Under the pieces are notes generated by a model. That model did no database searches. It worked only from the letters and a program-made list of their open reading frames with translations, and was not told the DNA's origin. 64,000 nucleotides of DNA from Halomarinibacterium sp041392125 (GTDB lineage: Bacteria; Bacteroidota; Bacteroidia; Flavobacteriales; Flavobacteriaceae): contig JAWKMR010000010.1 of assembly GCA_041392125.1 (NCBI GenBank), positions 53,601-117,600 of the forward strand, written 5' to 3'. The position numbers were made by a program, and so were the translations under genes. Below, piece after piece: positions 35,552 to 44,118 of the stretch (positions are counted from its first letter, which is position 1; every line of letters starts with the position of its first letter).

Positions 35552-36036
35552 TATAAATCCAGTAACATATTTACGCCACAGGCATGGTGGCCGGTATCTC
35601 CCATGGCACCATCTATATATTGAAAGCCATACTTTTTGTAGAGTTTTTGAGCGGCTTCCATATAAGACATAGTTTCCAGATAACATTGTTCGTATCCAAA
35701 TTCCCTTGCCTTTTTTAAACAAATATCAATCATTCTTGTTCCTAATCCCCTCCCTCGAGCTCCTTCCAAAAAATACATTTTTTGAAGCTCGCATACATTC
35801 CCTTCGTAATGATCTAATTGGGCAATACCTCCTCCGCCAATAATGATATTATTTTCTTCCAAAATAAAATAGGCTGAACGAGGTTTTTGATAGGTTTCAA
35901 ACATACAATCCAAAGAAGCATCGGCATAGGCAGTGCCTACCTTGGGCACGTTGAAATCTTCCAAAACATTACGAATAATTTTTGCTACAAAGGGATTGTC
36001 TTCAGGTTGAATAGCACGGATGACAGGAGCATTCAT
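35551..36036 (-). CDS. GNAT family N-acetyltransferase
   Basis: This 161-residue single-domain acetyltransferase has the acetyl-CoA pyrophosphate loop RGRGLGTRMID near residues 95-105 and the C-terminal LYKKYGFQYIDGAMG. Substrate unknown. It is the first gene of the operon with prmC and LOG. It is divergent from ribD with only 29 bases between the two starts. Confidence 0.9.
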   Translation of the reverse strand: MNAPVIRAIQPEDNPFVAKIIRNVLEDFNVPKVGTAYADASLDCMFETYQKPRSAYFILEENNIIIGGGGIAQLDHYEGNVCELQKMYFLEGARGRGLGTRMIDICLKKAREFGYEQCYLETMSYMEAAQKLYKKYGFQYIDGAMGDTGHHACGVNMLLDL

Positions 36037-36053
36037 TTCTAAAATTTTACTCG

Positions 36054-36061
36054 TATTTTTG
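36054..36061 (+). promoter_or_regulatory. -7 promoter element of ribD
   Basis: TATTTTTG is an exact match that ends 4 bases before the GTG start of ribD, predicting a leaderless or nearly leaderless mRNA. Confidence 0.55.
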
Positions 36062-36065
36062 AACC

Positions 36066-37109
36066 GTGAAGATACACGAAAAATATATGAAACGGTGTAT
36101 AGCTCTTGCTAAAAATGGTTTTGGAACCACGTATCCTAATCCGTTAGTGGGAAGTGTCATTGTACATCAAGATAAAATTATTGGAGAAGGCTGGCATCGG
36201 CAAGCCGGGCTACCTCATGCCGAAGTAAATGCTATACAAAGGGTTACTGAAAAATCGCTCCTGAAAGACGCTACTTTATACGTAAATTTAGAACCTTGCA
36301 GTCATTTTGGAAAAACCCCGCCTTGTAGTGATTTTATTATTGAAATGGGTATCCCAAGAGTGGTGATTGGCAGTAGTGATCCTAATCCCAAAGTAGCCGG
36401 TAAAGGCATTCAAAAGTTGAAAGACGCCGGATGCGAAGTAATTGAAAATGTACTGCAAAACGAGTGTAAAAAACTTAACAAACGGTTTTTTACCTTTCAA
36501 AATAAAAAACGTCCTTTTTTGATACTGAAATGGGCCGAAACACAGGATGGATTTATCGCTCCAAAACAAAAGAACGAACAAAAACCTGTTTGGATTACCA
36601 ACAAATTTTCCAGGCAATGGGTACACAAAATGCGGGCTGAAGAACAAGCTATTTTGGTGGGCACAACAACCGTTTTGCAGGATAATCCAAGCCTAACTAC
36701 ACGAGATTGGAACGGTGTCTCTCCTATTCGGATTATCCTAGATAAAAATTTGAAAATTCCATCTCATGTTTCCATCTATGACGACGCTGTAAAAACGATA
36801 GTTTTTTCAGAAAAGAAAAAGGAAAGTACTAGTAATTTATTTTTTGAAACCATTAATTTTTCAAGAGCTATCGCCCAGCAAATTTGTGATAGATTAGTTC
36901 AACATGAAATACAGAGTGTCATTATTGAAGGTGGTACAAAAACCTTGCAAACTTTTATTGACGAAAACCTCTGGGATGAAGCCTATGTTTTTAAAGCCAC
37001 ACAATCCTTTTTTGAAGGAACCAAAGCTCCGATAATAACCGGGATATTGCTTACAGAAACTAAAATTAAAGACAACACCTTGTTTCACTTTACAAATAAC
37101 AAACTTTGA
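36066..37109 (+). CDS. ribD: bifunctional riboflavin biosynthesis deaminase/reductase
   Basis: This 347-residue enzyme deaminates and then reduces the pyrimidine intermediate of riboflavin synthesis. The N-terminal deaminase has zinc ligands H51, C78 and C87 with catalytic E53 (HAEVNAI; EPCSHFGKTPPC). The C-terminal reductase begins near residue 150 (PFLILKWAETQDG) and contains VIIEGG. The start is GTG; a shorter ATG at 36087 would remove the conserved KIHEKYMKR helix. The stop overlaps the TTG of the transporter gene. Confidence 0.93.
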   Translation: MKIHEKYMKRCIALAKNGFGTTYPNPLVGSVIVHQDKIIGEGWHRQAGLPHAEVNAIQRVTEKSLLKDATLYVNLEPCSHFGKTPPCSDFIIEMGIPRVVIGSSDPNPKVAGKGIQKLKDAGCEVIENVLQNECKKLNKRFFTFQNKKRPFLILKWAETQDGFIAPKQKNEQKPVWITNKFSRQWVHKMRAEEQAILVGTTTVLQDNPSLTTRDWNGVSPIRIILDKNLKIPSHVSIYDDAVKTIVFSEKKKESTSNLFFETINFSRAIAQQICDRLVQHEIQSVIIEGGTKTLQTFIDENLWDEAYVFKATQSFFEGTKAPIITGILLTETKIKDNTLFHFTNNKL

Positions 37110-37978
37110 TCTCATTACTTTTTAGTATCCTTGCTTCGACTATCATTTTAGTTGTTTTCAAGCTTTTTGAACGCTTTCGTATTCATAATTTCCAAGCCAT
37201 TGTAGTCAATTATTTGGTGGCAGGAACCTTCGGATTTGTGATGCAAAGCGATGCTGGAAAAATAGCGGCACTTCCTCAATTTTCATGGTTTTATTATGCC
37301 CTAGCATTAGGTAGCTTTTTTATTACCATTTTCTTTTTAATGGCACTAACAACGCAAAGAAGTGGTCTTTCGGTAGTTTCAGTAGCTACAAAGATGAGCG
37401 TGGTTATTCCTATTCTTTTTGGATTGTTGTATTATCATGAAAGCTTAGGTATTTTCAAAGGTTTAGGTATTTTATTGGCACTGGTGGCGGTATATCTCAC
37501 ATCTATAAAAAATAAACACGGAATCACCATTCAGAAAAAAAATTTAATATACCCGCTTTTAGTGTTTTTAGGAAGCGGCATCATAGACACCGGAATTAAG
37601 TTTTTGGAAGAAGCCTTTGTTGCTCCGGAAGACGTGGCGGTATTTTCGTCGGTATTATTTTATGCTGCCGGAAGTATGGGATTAGTCGCTCTTTTATATC
37701 AAAAATTGAAAGGAACCTTACATTTTGAAGCAAAGAGTATTATAGGGGGTATTGCTTTGGGGATTCCTAATTTTTTCAGTGTTTACTGCCTAGTGGGTGC
37801 CTTGCGAAGTGATTTTATGGAGAGCTCCGGCATTTTTACGGTGAACAATATAGGTGTGGTCATGCTATCTACCTTTGTAGCAATTATCGCATTTAAAGAA
37901 AAGTTGATCCCCAAAAATTGGCTGGGCATTCTATTGGCCATTGCCAGTATTGTTTTAATTGCGCTATCAAAAATATGA
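37106..37978 (+). CDS. EamA/DMT-type transporter
   Basis: This 290-residue membrane protein has about ten hydrophobic helices in two homologous halves, with loops such as TTQRSGLSVVSVATKMSVVIPILFG and FKEKLIPKNWLGILLA that are typical of the drug/metabolite transporter superfamily. The start TTG overlaps the ribD stop (TTGA), and the stop overlaps the next ATG (ATGA). The three genes are therefore translationally coupled. The substrate is unknown; a flavin-related role because of ribD is only a guess from position. Confidence 0.82.
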   Translation: MISLLFSILASTIILVVFKLFERFRIHNFQAIVVNYLVAGTFGFVMQSDAGKIAALPQFSWFYYALALGSFFITIFFLMALTTQRSGLSVVSVATKMSVVIPILFGLLYYHESLGIFKGLGILLALVAVYLTSIKNKHGITIQKKNLIYPLLVFLGSGIIDTGIKFLEEAFVAPEDVAVFSSVLFYAAGSMGLVALLYQKLKGTLHFEAKSIIGGIALGIPNFFSVYCLVGALRSDFMESSGIFTVNNIGVVMLSTFVAIIAFKEKLIPKNWLGILLAIASIVLIALSKI

Positions 37979-38589
37979 TAGAAAAAGACAGCTATAAAAC
38001 CCTTTTAAAACCTGCTCCGGAAGTACTCTTTAAAGATCGAGGAAGTAAGTTTTACGGGTATGCTTTTCCGATTGCTTCGGAAGAAGAAATAAAAGAACTA
38101 CTCGAAATACTTAAAAAACAACACCATACTGCACGACATTGGTGTTACGCTTGGCAACTGGGAAGCTATTACGAACACTATCGTGCTAATGATGACGGGG
38201 AACCTTCAAACAGTGCCGGAATGCCTATCTATGGGCAATTGCAATCGTTTGAAGTAACCAACACCTTAGTGGTTGTGGTACGTTATTTTGGAGGTACCAA
38301 ATTAGGGGTTGGAGGTCTTATCCAAGCCTATAAAACTGCAGCACAAATGGCCTTAGAAGGTGCTACCATTGTTGAAAAAACGATTGATGAGGTATTTCAA
38401 ATAACCTTCGAGTATCCTGAAATGAATACGGTTATGCGAATGATAAAAGACGAAAATCTTGAAATTGTCTCCCAAAAGTTAGAAATGCAATGCGAATTGA
38501 ATATTGCTGTTCGGAAAAAAGAGGCAGAAAAAATTTTCGAACTATTTAAAAACACTTATAAAATAGCAATCAAAAAAACCGACCACTAA
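37975..38589 (+). CDS. YigZ/IMPACT family protein
   Basis: From the ATG at 37975 (overlapping the transporter stop by 4 bases) this is 204 residues. The UPF0029 N-terminal domain shows SKFYGYAFP, HHTARHWCYAW, NDDGEPSNSAGMPI and VVVVRYFGGTKLGVGGLI, all family hallmarks. A DUF1949-type C-terminal domain follows. Upstream reading of the same frame is only overlap with the transporter. The cellular role of bacterial YigZ is not settled. It converges with the thioesterase gene, sharing 4 bases at the stops. Confidence 0.92.
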   Translation: MIEKDSYKTLLKPAPEVLFKDRGSKFYGYAFPIASEEEIKELLEILKKQHHTARHWCYAWQLGSYYEHYRANDDGEPSNSAGMPIYGQLQSFEVTNTLVVVVRYFGGTKLGVGGLIQAYKTAAQMALEGATIVEKTIDEVFQITFEYPEMNTVMRMIKDENLEIVSQKLEMQCELNIAVRKKEAEKIFELFKNTYKIAIKKTDH

Positions 38590-38984
38590 GTTTGAAGTTT
38601 TTCAAGCAAATACTTTGGTGCTCTACAAATTTTTTTAGTGTTTGAGTCAATAAAAACCAACGTGGTATTTGCGGTCACTAAAAGTTCGTTTTTTTCATTA
38701 AATATCTCATAATAAAATTCAATGCTAGCTGTAGGAATTTTCGTAAGAATAGTAATTACGGTAATTACATCGTCATAACGTGCTGGAAGCTTGTATTGTA
38801 TCTCCAATTTAGTAACCGGAAGCTGAATATTATTTTCTTCCATCCATTTGTAAGAAAATCCGAGGTCGCGTAACCATTCGGTTCGTCCTTGCTCAAGGTA
38901 TTGTGCATAATTTCCATAGTATACAACACCCATTTGGTCTGTCTCTCCATAACGCACTCGCATTTTTGTTATCGCTTTTCTCAT
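38586..38984 (-). CDS. hotdog-fold acyl-CoA thioesterase (YbgC/FadM type)
   Basis: This 132-residue single-hotdog protein has the 4-hydroxybenzoyl-CoA thioesterase pattern RYGETDQMGVVYYGNYAQYLE, with catalytic D16. It should hydrolyse acyl-CoA or acyl-ACP thioesters. Length fits the family. Its 3' end overlaps yigZ by four bases on the opposite strand. The 210 bases upstream are shared with dnaA. Confidence 0.88.
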   Translation of the reverse strand: MRKAITKMRVRYGETDQMGVVYYGNYAQYLEQGRTEWLRDLGFSYKWMEENNIQLPVTKLEIQYKLPARYDDVITVITILTKIPTASIEFYYEIFNEKNELLVTANTTLVFIDSNTKKICRAPKYLLEKLQT

Positions 38985-39194
38985 TTTTTCTTACTCAAAA
39001 AGGAACTTTTTTTGTAGCTTTATCGAAGTTGAAGTATGAGGAAAAAAAATTAAAAATTCAATACCCAATCTATTTTTTTTTTCATTTTTTTGTTCACATA
39101 TTTGCAGTGTTAAGGAAATGTTAGGGAAGTTTCTTTTTTCCTCAATTCTTAACCGCAATTTTTAACTAACTAAACTACGAAAGAGAGTTCAATT

Positions 39195-40622
39195 ATGAGT
39201 AAAACTGCTGAAACAGTTTGGAGCAATTGTTTGTCCTTTATTGAAGATAACATCTCAACACAAGCGTACAAAACTTGGTTTGAACCCATTAAAGCAGTAA
39301 AACTTAACGATAACGCTCTTAGCATACAGGTTCCCAGTAAGTTTTTTTACGAATGGCTTGAAGAACATTACGTTAAGTTATTAAAAGTAGCTCTTACTAA
39401 AGAATTAGGCTCAAAAGCCAAACTGGTGTATATCATTAAAATGGAGAACACCTATGGCAATAAACAACCATTTACCGAGAAAATACCGAGCTCTAACAGA
39501 AGTCAGATGAAAGATCAAGAGGTGGATGTTCCTTTAAAGAACAAAAGCCCTGAACTTAAAAACCCATTTGTTATCCCTGGAATTCGAAATGTAAAGATTG
39601 AATCACAACTTAATCCTAATTACAGTTTCGATAATTTTTTGGAAGGAGAATCCAACCGTTTGGCACGCTCTGCCGGTTTTGCAGTAGCAAACAAACCGGG
39701 AGGAACCTCCTTTAATCCATTACTTATTTTTGGTGGAGTTGGATTGGGAAAAACCCATTTGGCACACGCTATTGGCGTAGAAATAAAAGAAAAGTATCCT
39801 GAAAAAACGGTGCTCTATATTTCTGCTGAAAAGTTTACGCAACAATATATAGAGTCTGTTAAGAAAAACAATCGAAACGATTTCATTCATTTTTATCAAA
39901 TCATGGATGTGTTGATTGTGGACGATATCCAGTTGCTTTCAGGAAAAGCAGGTACGCAGGATGTGTTCTTTCATATCTTCAATCATTTACATCAAAACGG
40001 AAAGCAAGTCATACTTACCAGTGACAAGGCTCCCGTAGATATGATAGATATTGAACAACGCTTATTATCCCGCTTTAAATGGGGATTATCTGCAGAGTTA
40101 AATCATCCCGACTATGATACCCGTGTAGCGATTATAAAGAATAAACTATATCGAGATGGGGTTGAAATGCCGGAGGATATCGTGGAGTTTTTGGCCAACA
40201 ACATCAAAACTAATATCCGTGAATTGGAAGGAGCCATTATTTCTTTAATTGCTCATTCTTCTTTCAACAAAAGAGAAATTACCATTGATTTGGCCAAAAA
40301 AATTGTTGATAATTACGTAAAGCATACCAAGAGAGAAGTTTCTATAGATTATATACAAAAAATTGTAAGTGATTATTTCCAGATGGATGTAGATACCTTG
40401 CAATCTAAAACCCGTAAAAGACATATTGTTCAAGCGAGACAACTGGCCATGTTCTTTGCTAAAAAATTTACCAAGGCTTCCTTGGCTTCTATTGGGTCTC
40501 AAATAGGTCAAAGAGACCACGCTACGGTCCTTCACGCCTGTAAAACGGTAGATAATCTATCGAGCACCGATAAGCAATTCAAAAAATATGTGGATGACCT
40601 CAACAAAAAATTAACGCTCTAA
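39195..40622 (+). CDS. dnaA: chromosomal replication initiator DnaA
   Basis: This 475-residue initiator has domain I (ETVWSNCLSFIEDNISTQAYKTWFEP), a variable linker and an AAA+ core with Walker A GGVGLGKTH and Walker B VLIVDDIQLLSGK. Domain IV carries the DnaA-box reading signature RDHATVLHACKTV near residue 440. The immediate upstream 210 bases contain only one DnaA-box-like 9-mer with a mismatch (39090-39098), so dnaA does not obviously sit at the origin. A strong terminator follows directly. Confidence 0.97.
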   Translation: MSKTAETVWSNCLSFIEDNISTQAYKTWFEPIKAVKLNDNALSIQVPSKFFYEWLEEHYVKLLKVALTKELGSKAKLVYIIKMENTYGNKQPFTEKIPSSNRSQMKDQEVDVPLKNKSPELKNPFVIPGIRNVKIESQLNPNYSFDNFLEGESNRLARSAGFAVANKPGGTSFNPLLIFGGVGLGKTHLAHAIGVEIKEKYPEKTVLYISAEKFTQQYIESVKKNNRNDFIHFYQIMDVLIVDDIQLLSGKAGTQDVFFHIFNHLHQNGKQVILTSDKAPVDMIDIEQRLLSRFKWGLSAELNHPDYDTRVAIIKNKLYRDGVEMPEDIVEFLANNIKTNIRELEGAIISLIAHSSFNKREITIDLAKKIVDNYVKHTKREVSIDYIQKIVSDYFQMDVDTLQSKTRKRHIVQARQLAMFFAKKFTKASLASIGSQIGQRDHATVLHACKTVDNLSSTDKQFKKYVDDLNKKLTL

Positions 40623-40625
40623 TAC

Positions 40626-40650
40626 ATCCCGCTTCTCGCGGGATTTTTTA
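40626..40650 (+). terminator. dnaA terminator
   Basis: ATCCCGC-TTCTC-GCGGGAT is followed by TTTTTTA and more T, 4 bases after the dnaA stop. Confidence 0.92.
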
Positions 40651-40660
40651 TTTTTCAGCT

Positions 40661-41125
40661 ATGAAAACTAAAATTCTTATGGTTTGTTTGGGTAATATTT
40701 GCCGTTCTCCATTAGCAGAAGGCATTTTAAAGTCTAAGCTGGATACTACTCATTTTGAGGTGGATTCCGCAGGAACAGGAGGTTGGCATGTGGGTGAATT
40801 ACCTGACACCCGAAGTATTAGTATTGCTAAAAAGCACGGTATTGATATAACTGACCAGCGAGGTCGAAAATTTTCTCCCTACGATTTTGAAACTTACGAT
40901 TATATCTTCGTAATGGACAATTCTAATTATCAAGATGTTATAAAACTAGCTAATAGCAAAGAAGAAATAGCTAAAGTGAAATTAATACTGGATGAAATTT
41001 TTCCCAACGAAAATGTCGATGTTCCGGACCCCTATTATGGTGGCAACCAAGGTTTTGAAAATGTATTTAACATGCTGGATGAAGCCTGCGAAAAAATTGC
41101 CGAAAGATTACAACTTGCTAATTAA
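40661..41125 (+). CDS. low-molecular-weight protein tyrosine phosphatase
   Basis: This 154-residue phosphatase has the P-loop CLGNICRSPLAEG (nucleophile C9, R15) and the late catalytic Asp in VPDPYYGG. It may act on tyrosine kinases of polysaccharide synthesis or on small phosphates. It lies between the dnaA terminator and a secreted dehydrogenase, with no clear operon partner. Confidence 0.94.
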   Translation: MKTKILMVCLGNICRSPLAEGILKSKLDTTHFEVDSAGTGGWHVGELPDTRSISIAKKHGIDITDQRGRKFSPYDFETYDYIFVMDNSNYQDVIKLANSKEEIAKVKLILDEIFPNENVDVPDPYYGGNQGFENVFNMLDEACEKIAERLQLAN

Positions 41126-41154
41126 AGCCTATTTATTACCTTTAAGAAAAAAAT

Positions 41155-42531
41155 ATGAAAAAAATTATCCCCATTCTTCTACTTCTTTGTGTTTCCACAT
41201 TTAGCTTTTCCCAAAGTGTCACATTAGACCTTTTTGCTTCCGGATTTAGCAGCTCGGTAGATATTCAAAATGCCGGTGATGAGAGGCTTTTTGTTGTTGA
41301 GCAAAGCGGAATTATTAAAATTTTAAATCCCGATGGCACGACCAATCCTACCCCCTTTTTAGACATACAATCCATTGTAGATTTTGCCGGAGAACGCGGG
41401 TTATTAGGATTAGCATTTCACCCGGATTATGCCAATAATGGCTACTTTTATGTACATTATTCAGACAATTCCGGAGATACACAAATCTCCCGTTTTTCAG
41501 TAGATGCTGGCGATCCTGATTTAGCCGATCCCGGTTCAGAATTTCAACTACTTAACGTTATTCAACCTTTCGGAAACCATAATGGTGGTACCATCACCTT
41601 TGGACCCGATGGCTATTTGTACATTGCATTAGGTGACGGTGGTAGTGGCGGAGACCCAAATAATTATGCTCAAAACAAAGAGCTACTCTTAGGAAAAATA
41701 TTACGAATTGATATTGATACGCCTAGCGGAAACAACAATTATAGCATTCCACCAGATAATCCCTTTTTTGGAGACCCTGTAAATGCCGAAGAAATTTGGG
41801 CCATAGGCTTACGAAACCCTTTCCGAATGTCTATTGATTTTACCGACAATAAAATTTGGATTGGTGATGTGGGGCAAAATGGAAGAGAAGAGGTAAATAG
41901 TGCTGATGTTACCGAAGCGGCTGTAAATTATGGTTGGAGATGCTATGAAGGCAATAATCCTTATAATACCAACAATTGTTTACCTTCAAGCGAATATAGA
42001 TTTCCCGTTTATGATTATCCCTGGAACGGAGGAGGCTCTGTTATTGGTGGGAGGGTGTATCGCGGTGCTACGTATTTAGATTTACAAGGAGTGTATATTT
42101 TTGGGGATATTGATGGAATGCTGGGTACGTTAGATGCGTCCTATAATTATATCAATCAATCCAGTGGTAATCCCAGTGGAACATGGGTGGCATTTGGAGA
42201 GGATATCACCGGGGAGATGTATGCGGTGAGTTTAAGCGGTAATATTTACAAAATTATAGGAGGGCAGATAGCATCTACCGAAGATTTTAATAGCAATAGT
42301 TTTACTCTATTTCCGAATCCTGCAAATACCCAAATTAACATTCAATCTGAAACTGAATCCATTCAATTGATTTCTATTTTTGATATTAACGGAAGAAAGG
42401 TTTTTTCAGAAAACAACATTGCAGGAAACTCAAAAGTCATAGATATTTCCACTTTTTCAGCGGGATTATACGTTGTTAAAATTACTTCCGAAAAGGGAAG
42501 TGCAGCCTACAAAAAGTTGATTATAAAATAA
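41155..42531 (+). CDS. secreted PQQ-type sugar dehydrogenase with T9SS tail
   Basis: This 458-residue protein has a signal peptide ending FSFSQ (about residue 20). A six-bladed propeller of the glucose/sorbosone dehydrogenase family follows, with RGLLGLAFHPDYANNGYFYVHYS, HNGGTITFGPDGYLYIALGDGG and GLRNPFRMS. A type A T9SS sorting domain ends it (LFPNPANTQINIQS ... GLYVVKITSEKGSAAYKKLIIK). It probably oxidises sugars at the cell surface using PQQ or a related cofactor. The genome's ability to make PQQ cannot be judged here. Confidence 0.9.
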   Translation: MKKIIPILLLLCVSTFSFSQSVTLDLFASGFSSSVDIQNAGDERLFVVEQSGIIKILNPDGTTNPTPFLDIQSIVDFAGERGLLGLAFHPDYANNGYFYVHYSDNSGDTQISRFSVDAGDPDLADPGSEFQLLNVIQPFGNHNGGTITFGPDGYLYIALGDGGSGGDPNNYAQNKELLLGKILRIDIDTPSGNNNYSIPPDNPFFGDPVNAEEIWAIGLRNPFRMSIDFTDNKIWIGDVGQNGREEVNSADVTEAAVNYGWRCYEGNNPYNTNNCLPSSEYRFPVYDYPWNGGGSVIGGRVYRGATYLDLQGVYIFGDIDGMLGTLDASYNYINQSSGNPSGTWVAFGEDITGEMYAVSLSGNIYKIIGGQIASTEDFNSNSFTLFPNPANTQINIQSETESIQLISIFDINGRKVFSENNIAGNSKVIDISTFSAGLYVVKITSEKGSAAYKKLIIK

Positions 42532-42536
42532 CTGTT

Positions 42537-43250
42537 TTGACCCTTCCAATAGGAAATCTTTATCTAATTCCCTGTACATTAGGAGACACTCCTCCCTTAG
42601 AGGTCTTACCTCTTTCGGTAAAAAAGGCCATTGAGCAAATTGATTTTTACATTGTTGAAAATGAAAAAAGTGCAAGACGGTTTATCAAAAGCATCGTTCC
42701 CGGTAAGTCGCAACCTAATTTAAGCATTGAGACCATTAATAAATTTACCGATGAAAGTGAAATTCCTAGCCTGTTGGTTCCCTGCCTTCAAGGACATCAT
42801 GTAGGAGTATTGAGTGAAGCAGGCTGCCCAGGTGTTGCCGACCCAGGAGCTGCGGTGGTGGCACAGGCACACTTAAAAGGAATTAGAGTAATCCCATTGG
42901 TTGGTCCTTCATCCCTACTTTTGGCACTAATGGCCAGTGGATTTAACGGTCAAAACTTTGCTTTTAATGGATATTTACCTATTGACAAACAAGAGCGAAA
43001 AAAAGAATTAAAACGACTCGAAAAACTATCGGAAGAACATAACCAATCGCAATTGTTTATTGAAACTCCTTATCGCAACAACCAACTTTTAGAAAGTTTA
43101 CTATTGGTATTGCAACCGCATACGCAACTTTGTATTGCTTGTGATATTACACTTCCTTCCGAATATATTATTACACAAAGTGTGGAGGCTTGGAAAAAAA
43201 CAAGGGTAGACCTCCACAAAAGACCTACCCTTTTTTGTATTCATAAATAA
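42537..43250 (+). CDS. RsmI-like tetrapyrrole-methylase-fold SAM methyltransferase
   Basis: This 237-residue protein starts at TTG, 5 bases after the dehydrogenase stop. IGNLYLIPCTLGD at the N-terminus, LSEAGCPGVADPG (SAM loop) and LVGPSSLLLALMASG are the TP-methylase/RsmI marks. The N-terminal TLGD replaces the TPIGN of classical RsmI. Bacteroidota carry such a paralogue besides true rsmI, so its rRNA target (C1402) is not assured. Its last ~50 coding bases contain a terminator hairpin ahead of the stop codon. Confidence 0.85.
   Translation: MTLPIGNLYLIPCTLGDTPPLEVLPLSVKKAIEQIDFYIVENEKSARRFIKSIVPGKSQPNLSIETINKFTDESEIPSLLVPCLQGHHVGVLSEAGCPGVADPGAAVVAQAHLKGIRVIPLVGPSSLLLALMASGFNGQNFAFNGYLPIDKQERKKELKRLEKLSEEHNQSQLFIETPYRNNQLLESLLLVLQPHTQLCIACDITLPSEYIITQSVEAWKKTRVDLHKRPTLFCIHK
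43194..43236. terminator. bidirectional terminator inside the 3' coding end of the RsmI-like gene
   Basis: AAGGGTAG (43202-43209) pairs with CTACCCTT (43225-43232). Six T follow on plus, and on the minus strand GTTTTTTT follows. It serves the convergent minus-strand gene well. On plus it would stop transcription before the stop codon at 43248-43250. Confidence 0.75.
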
Positions 43251-43256
43251 GCATTA

Positions 43257-43901
43257 TTACATAACACTTACCTGTTTTTGTGGTTTTATAAAAGAGGTAT
43301 TATACCCCGAAAATTTTTTTAAATAGTAACGAATGGAGGTTCCAAAACCATCGGTAAATTCCTCAACACCACCACTTCTTAAATACTTTTTTACATTTCC
43401 GGCTCCGGCTAAATGTGCCGCTGCCAAAATTCCTGACTCTGTTATTTTTATACCATCAATATAGGTACCCACATAACGTTTAATATCTCTACGTAAAATC
43501 CATTTATTTCTTGCGGTGTACACATCAAAAGCTTCTTCTTGCAGACGGGTGTCATTTAAAAAATTATCTGAGTTTTTTATTCCTATCATTTGCAAAGTTC
43601 CCCTTCCAAATTGATATTTCCCTAAATAGCCAAAAGGATTAACTGTAGTATAATTACCTCTCGATTCTTTAAAAGCAATGGCTTCTTTGAAACCCACATA
43701 GGTTTTTCCCAAAAATAATTGGTATTGAGGTATTGTTTTAAGACTGCTTACCTCATGTTCGTTTGGAACATTATAGCACAAAGCCTCGTTTTCTTCAATT
43801 AGGTAATGCGATAAATCTGCTTCTTTAAAGGAAGAAAAAGCAAAAGCGCAAACTATAACTATAAAACCTACTAATACTATTCGCATTAATTTTTGTTTCA
43901 T
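43257..43901 (-). CDS. lysozyme/transglycosylase-like secreted protein
   Basis: This 214-residue protein has an N-terminal membrane or signal segment (MRIVLVGFIVIVCAFAFSSF). The C-terminal half has FKEAIAFKESRGNY (candidate catalytic Glu), NPFGYLGKYQFG and AAAHLAGAGNVKKYL, a pattern seen in SLT-like muramidases. It is therefore a plausible peptidoglycan lytic enzyme in the periplasm, but the domain match is weak and needs structure prediction. A -7 element is 47 bases upstream. Confidence 0.65.
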   Translation of the reverse strand: MKQKLMRIVLVGFIVIVCAFAFSSFKEADLSHYLIEENEALCYNVPNEHEVSSLKTIPQYQLFLGKTYVGFKEAIAFKESRGNYTTVNPFGYLGKYQFGRGTLQMIGIKNSDNFLNDTRLQEEAFDVYTARNKWILRRDIKRYVGTYIDGIKITESGILAAAHLAGAGNVKKYLRSGGVEEFTDGFGTSIRYYLKKFSGYNTSFIKPQKQVSVM

Positions 43902-43948
43902 ATTTTATGATTTCGAAGGATATTAAATACCCTTTCAATTTCAGCGCG

Positions 43949-43956
43949 CAAAAGTA
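43949..43956 (-). promoter_or_regulatory. -7 promoter element for the lysozyme-like gene
   Basis: The minus strand reads TACTTTTG, an exact match, 47 bases before the ATG at 43901. No clear -33 TTG at standard spacing is seen. Confidence 0.45.
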
Positions 43957-44118
43957 CGACTTTTTTTACAAATTTGATTTTCAGGCTGTTAAAAAATGTT
44001 AAATCGCTTCCGAAAACGTTTGAAATCATATAATACTGATTATCAAGAACTAAAGATATTTCAGAAAAACACTAATTCAGCAACGATTTTTTGAAGAAAT
44101 GAACAAAGTTGTAAACAC

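Noticed and set aside
35552..35722. Longer N-terminus for prmC
   Set aside because: It lies entirely within the acetyltransferase gene, has no PrmC similarity, and the GTG at 35551 gives the normal family length.
39090..39098. TTGTTCACA upstream of dnaA as an origin
   Set aside because: Single box with one mismatch and no cluster; insufficient for an origin call.
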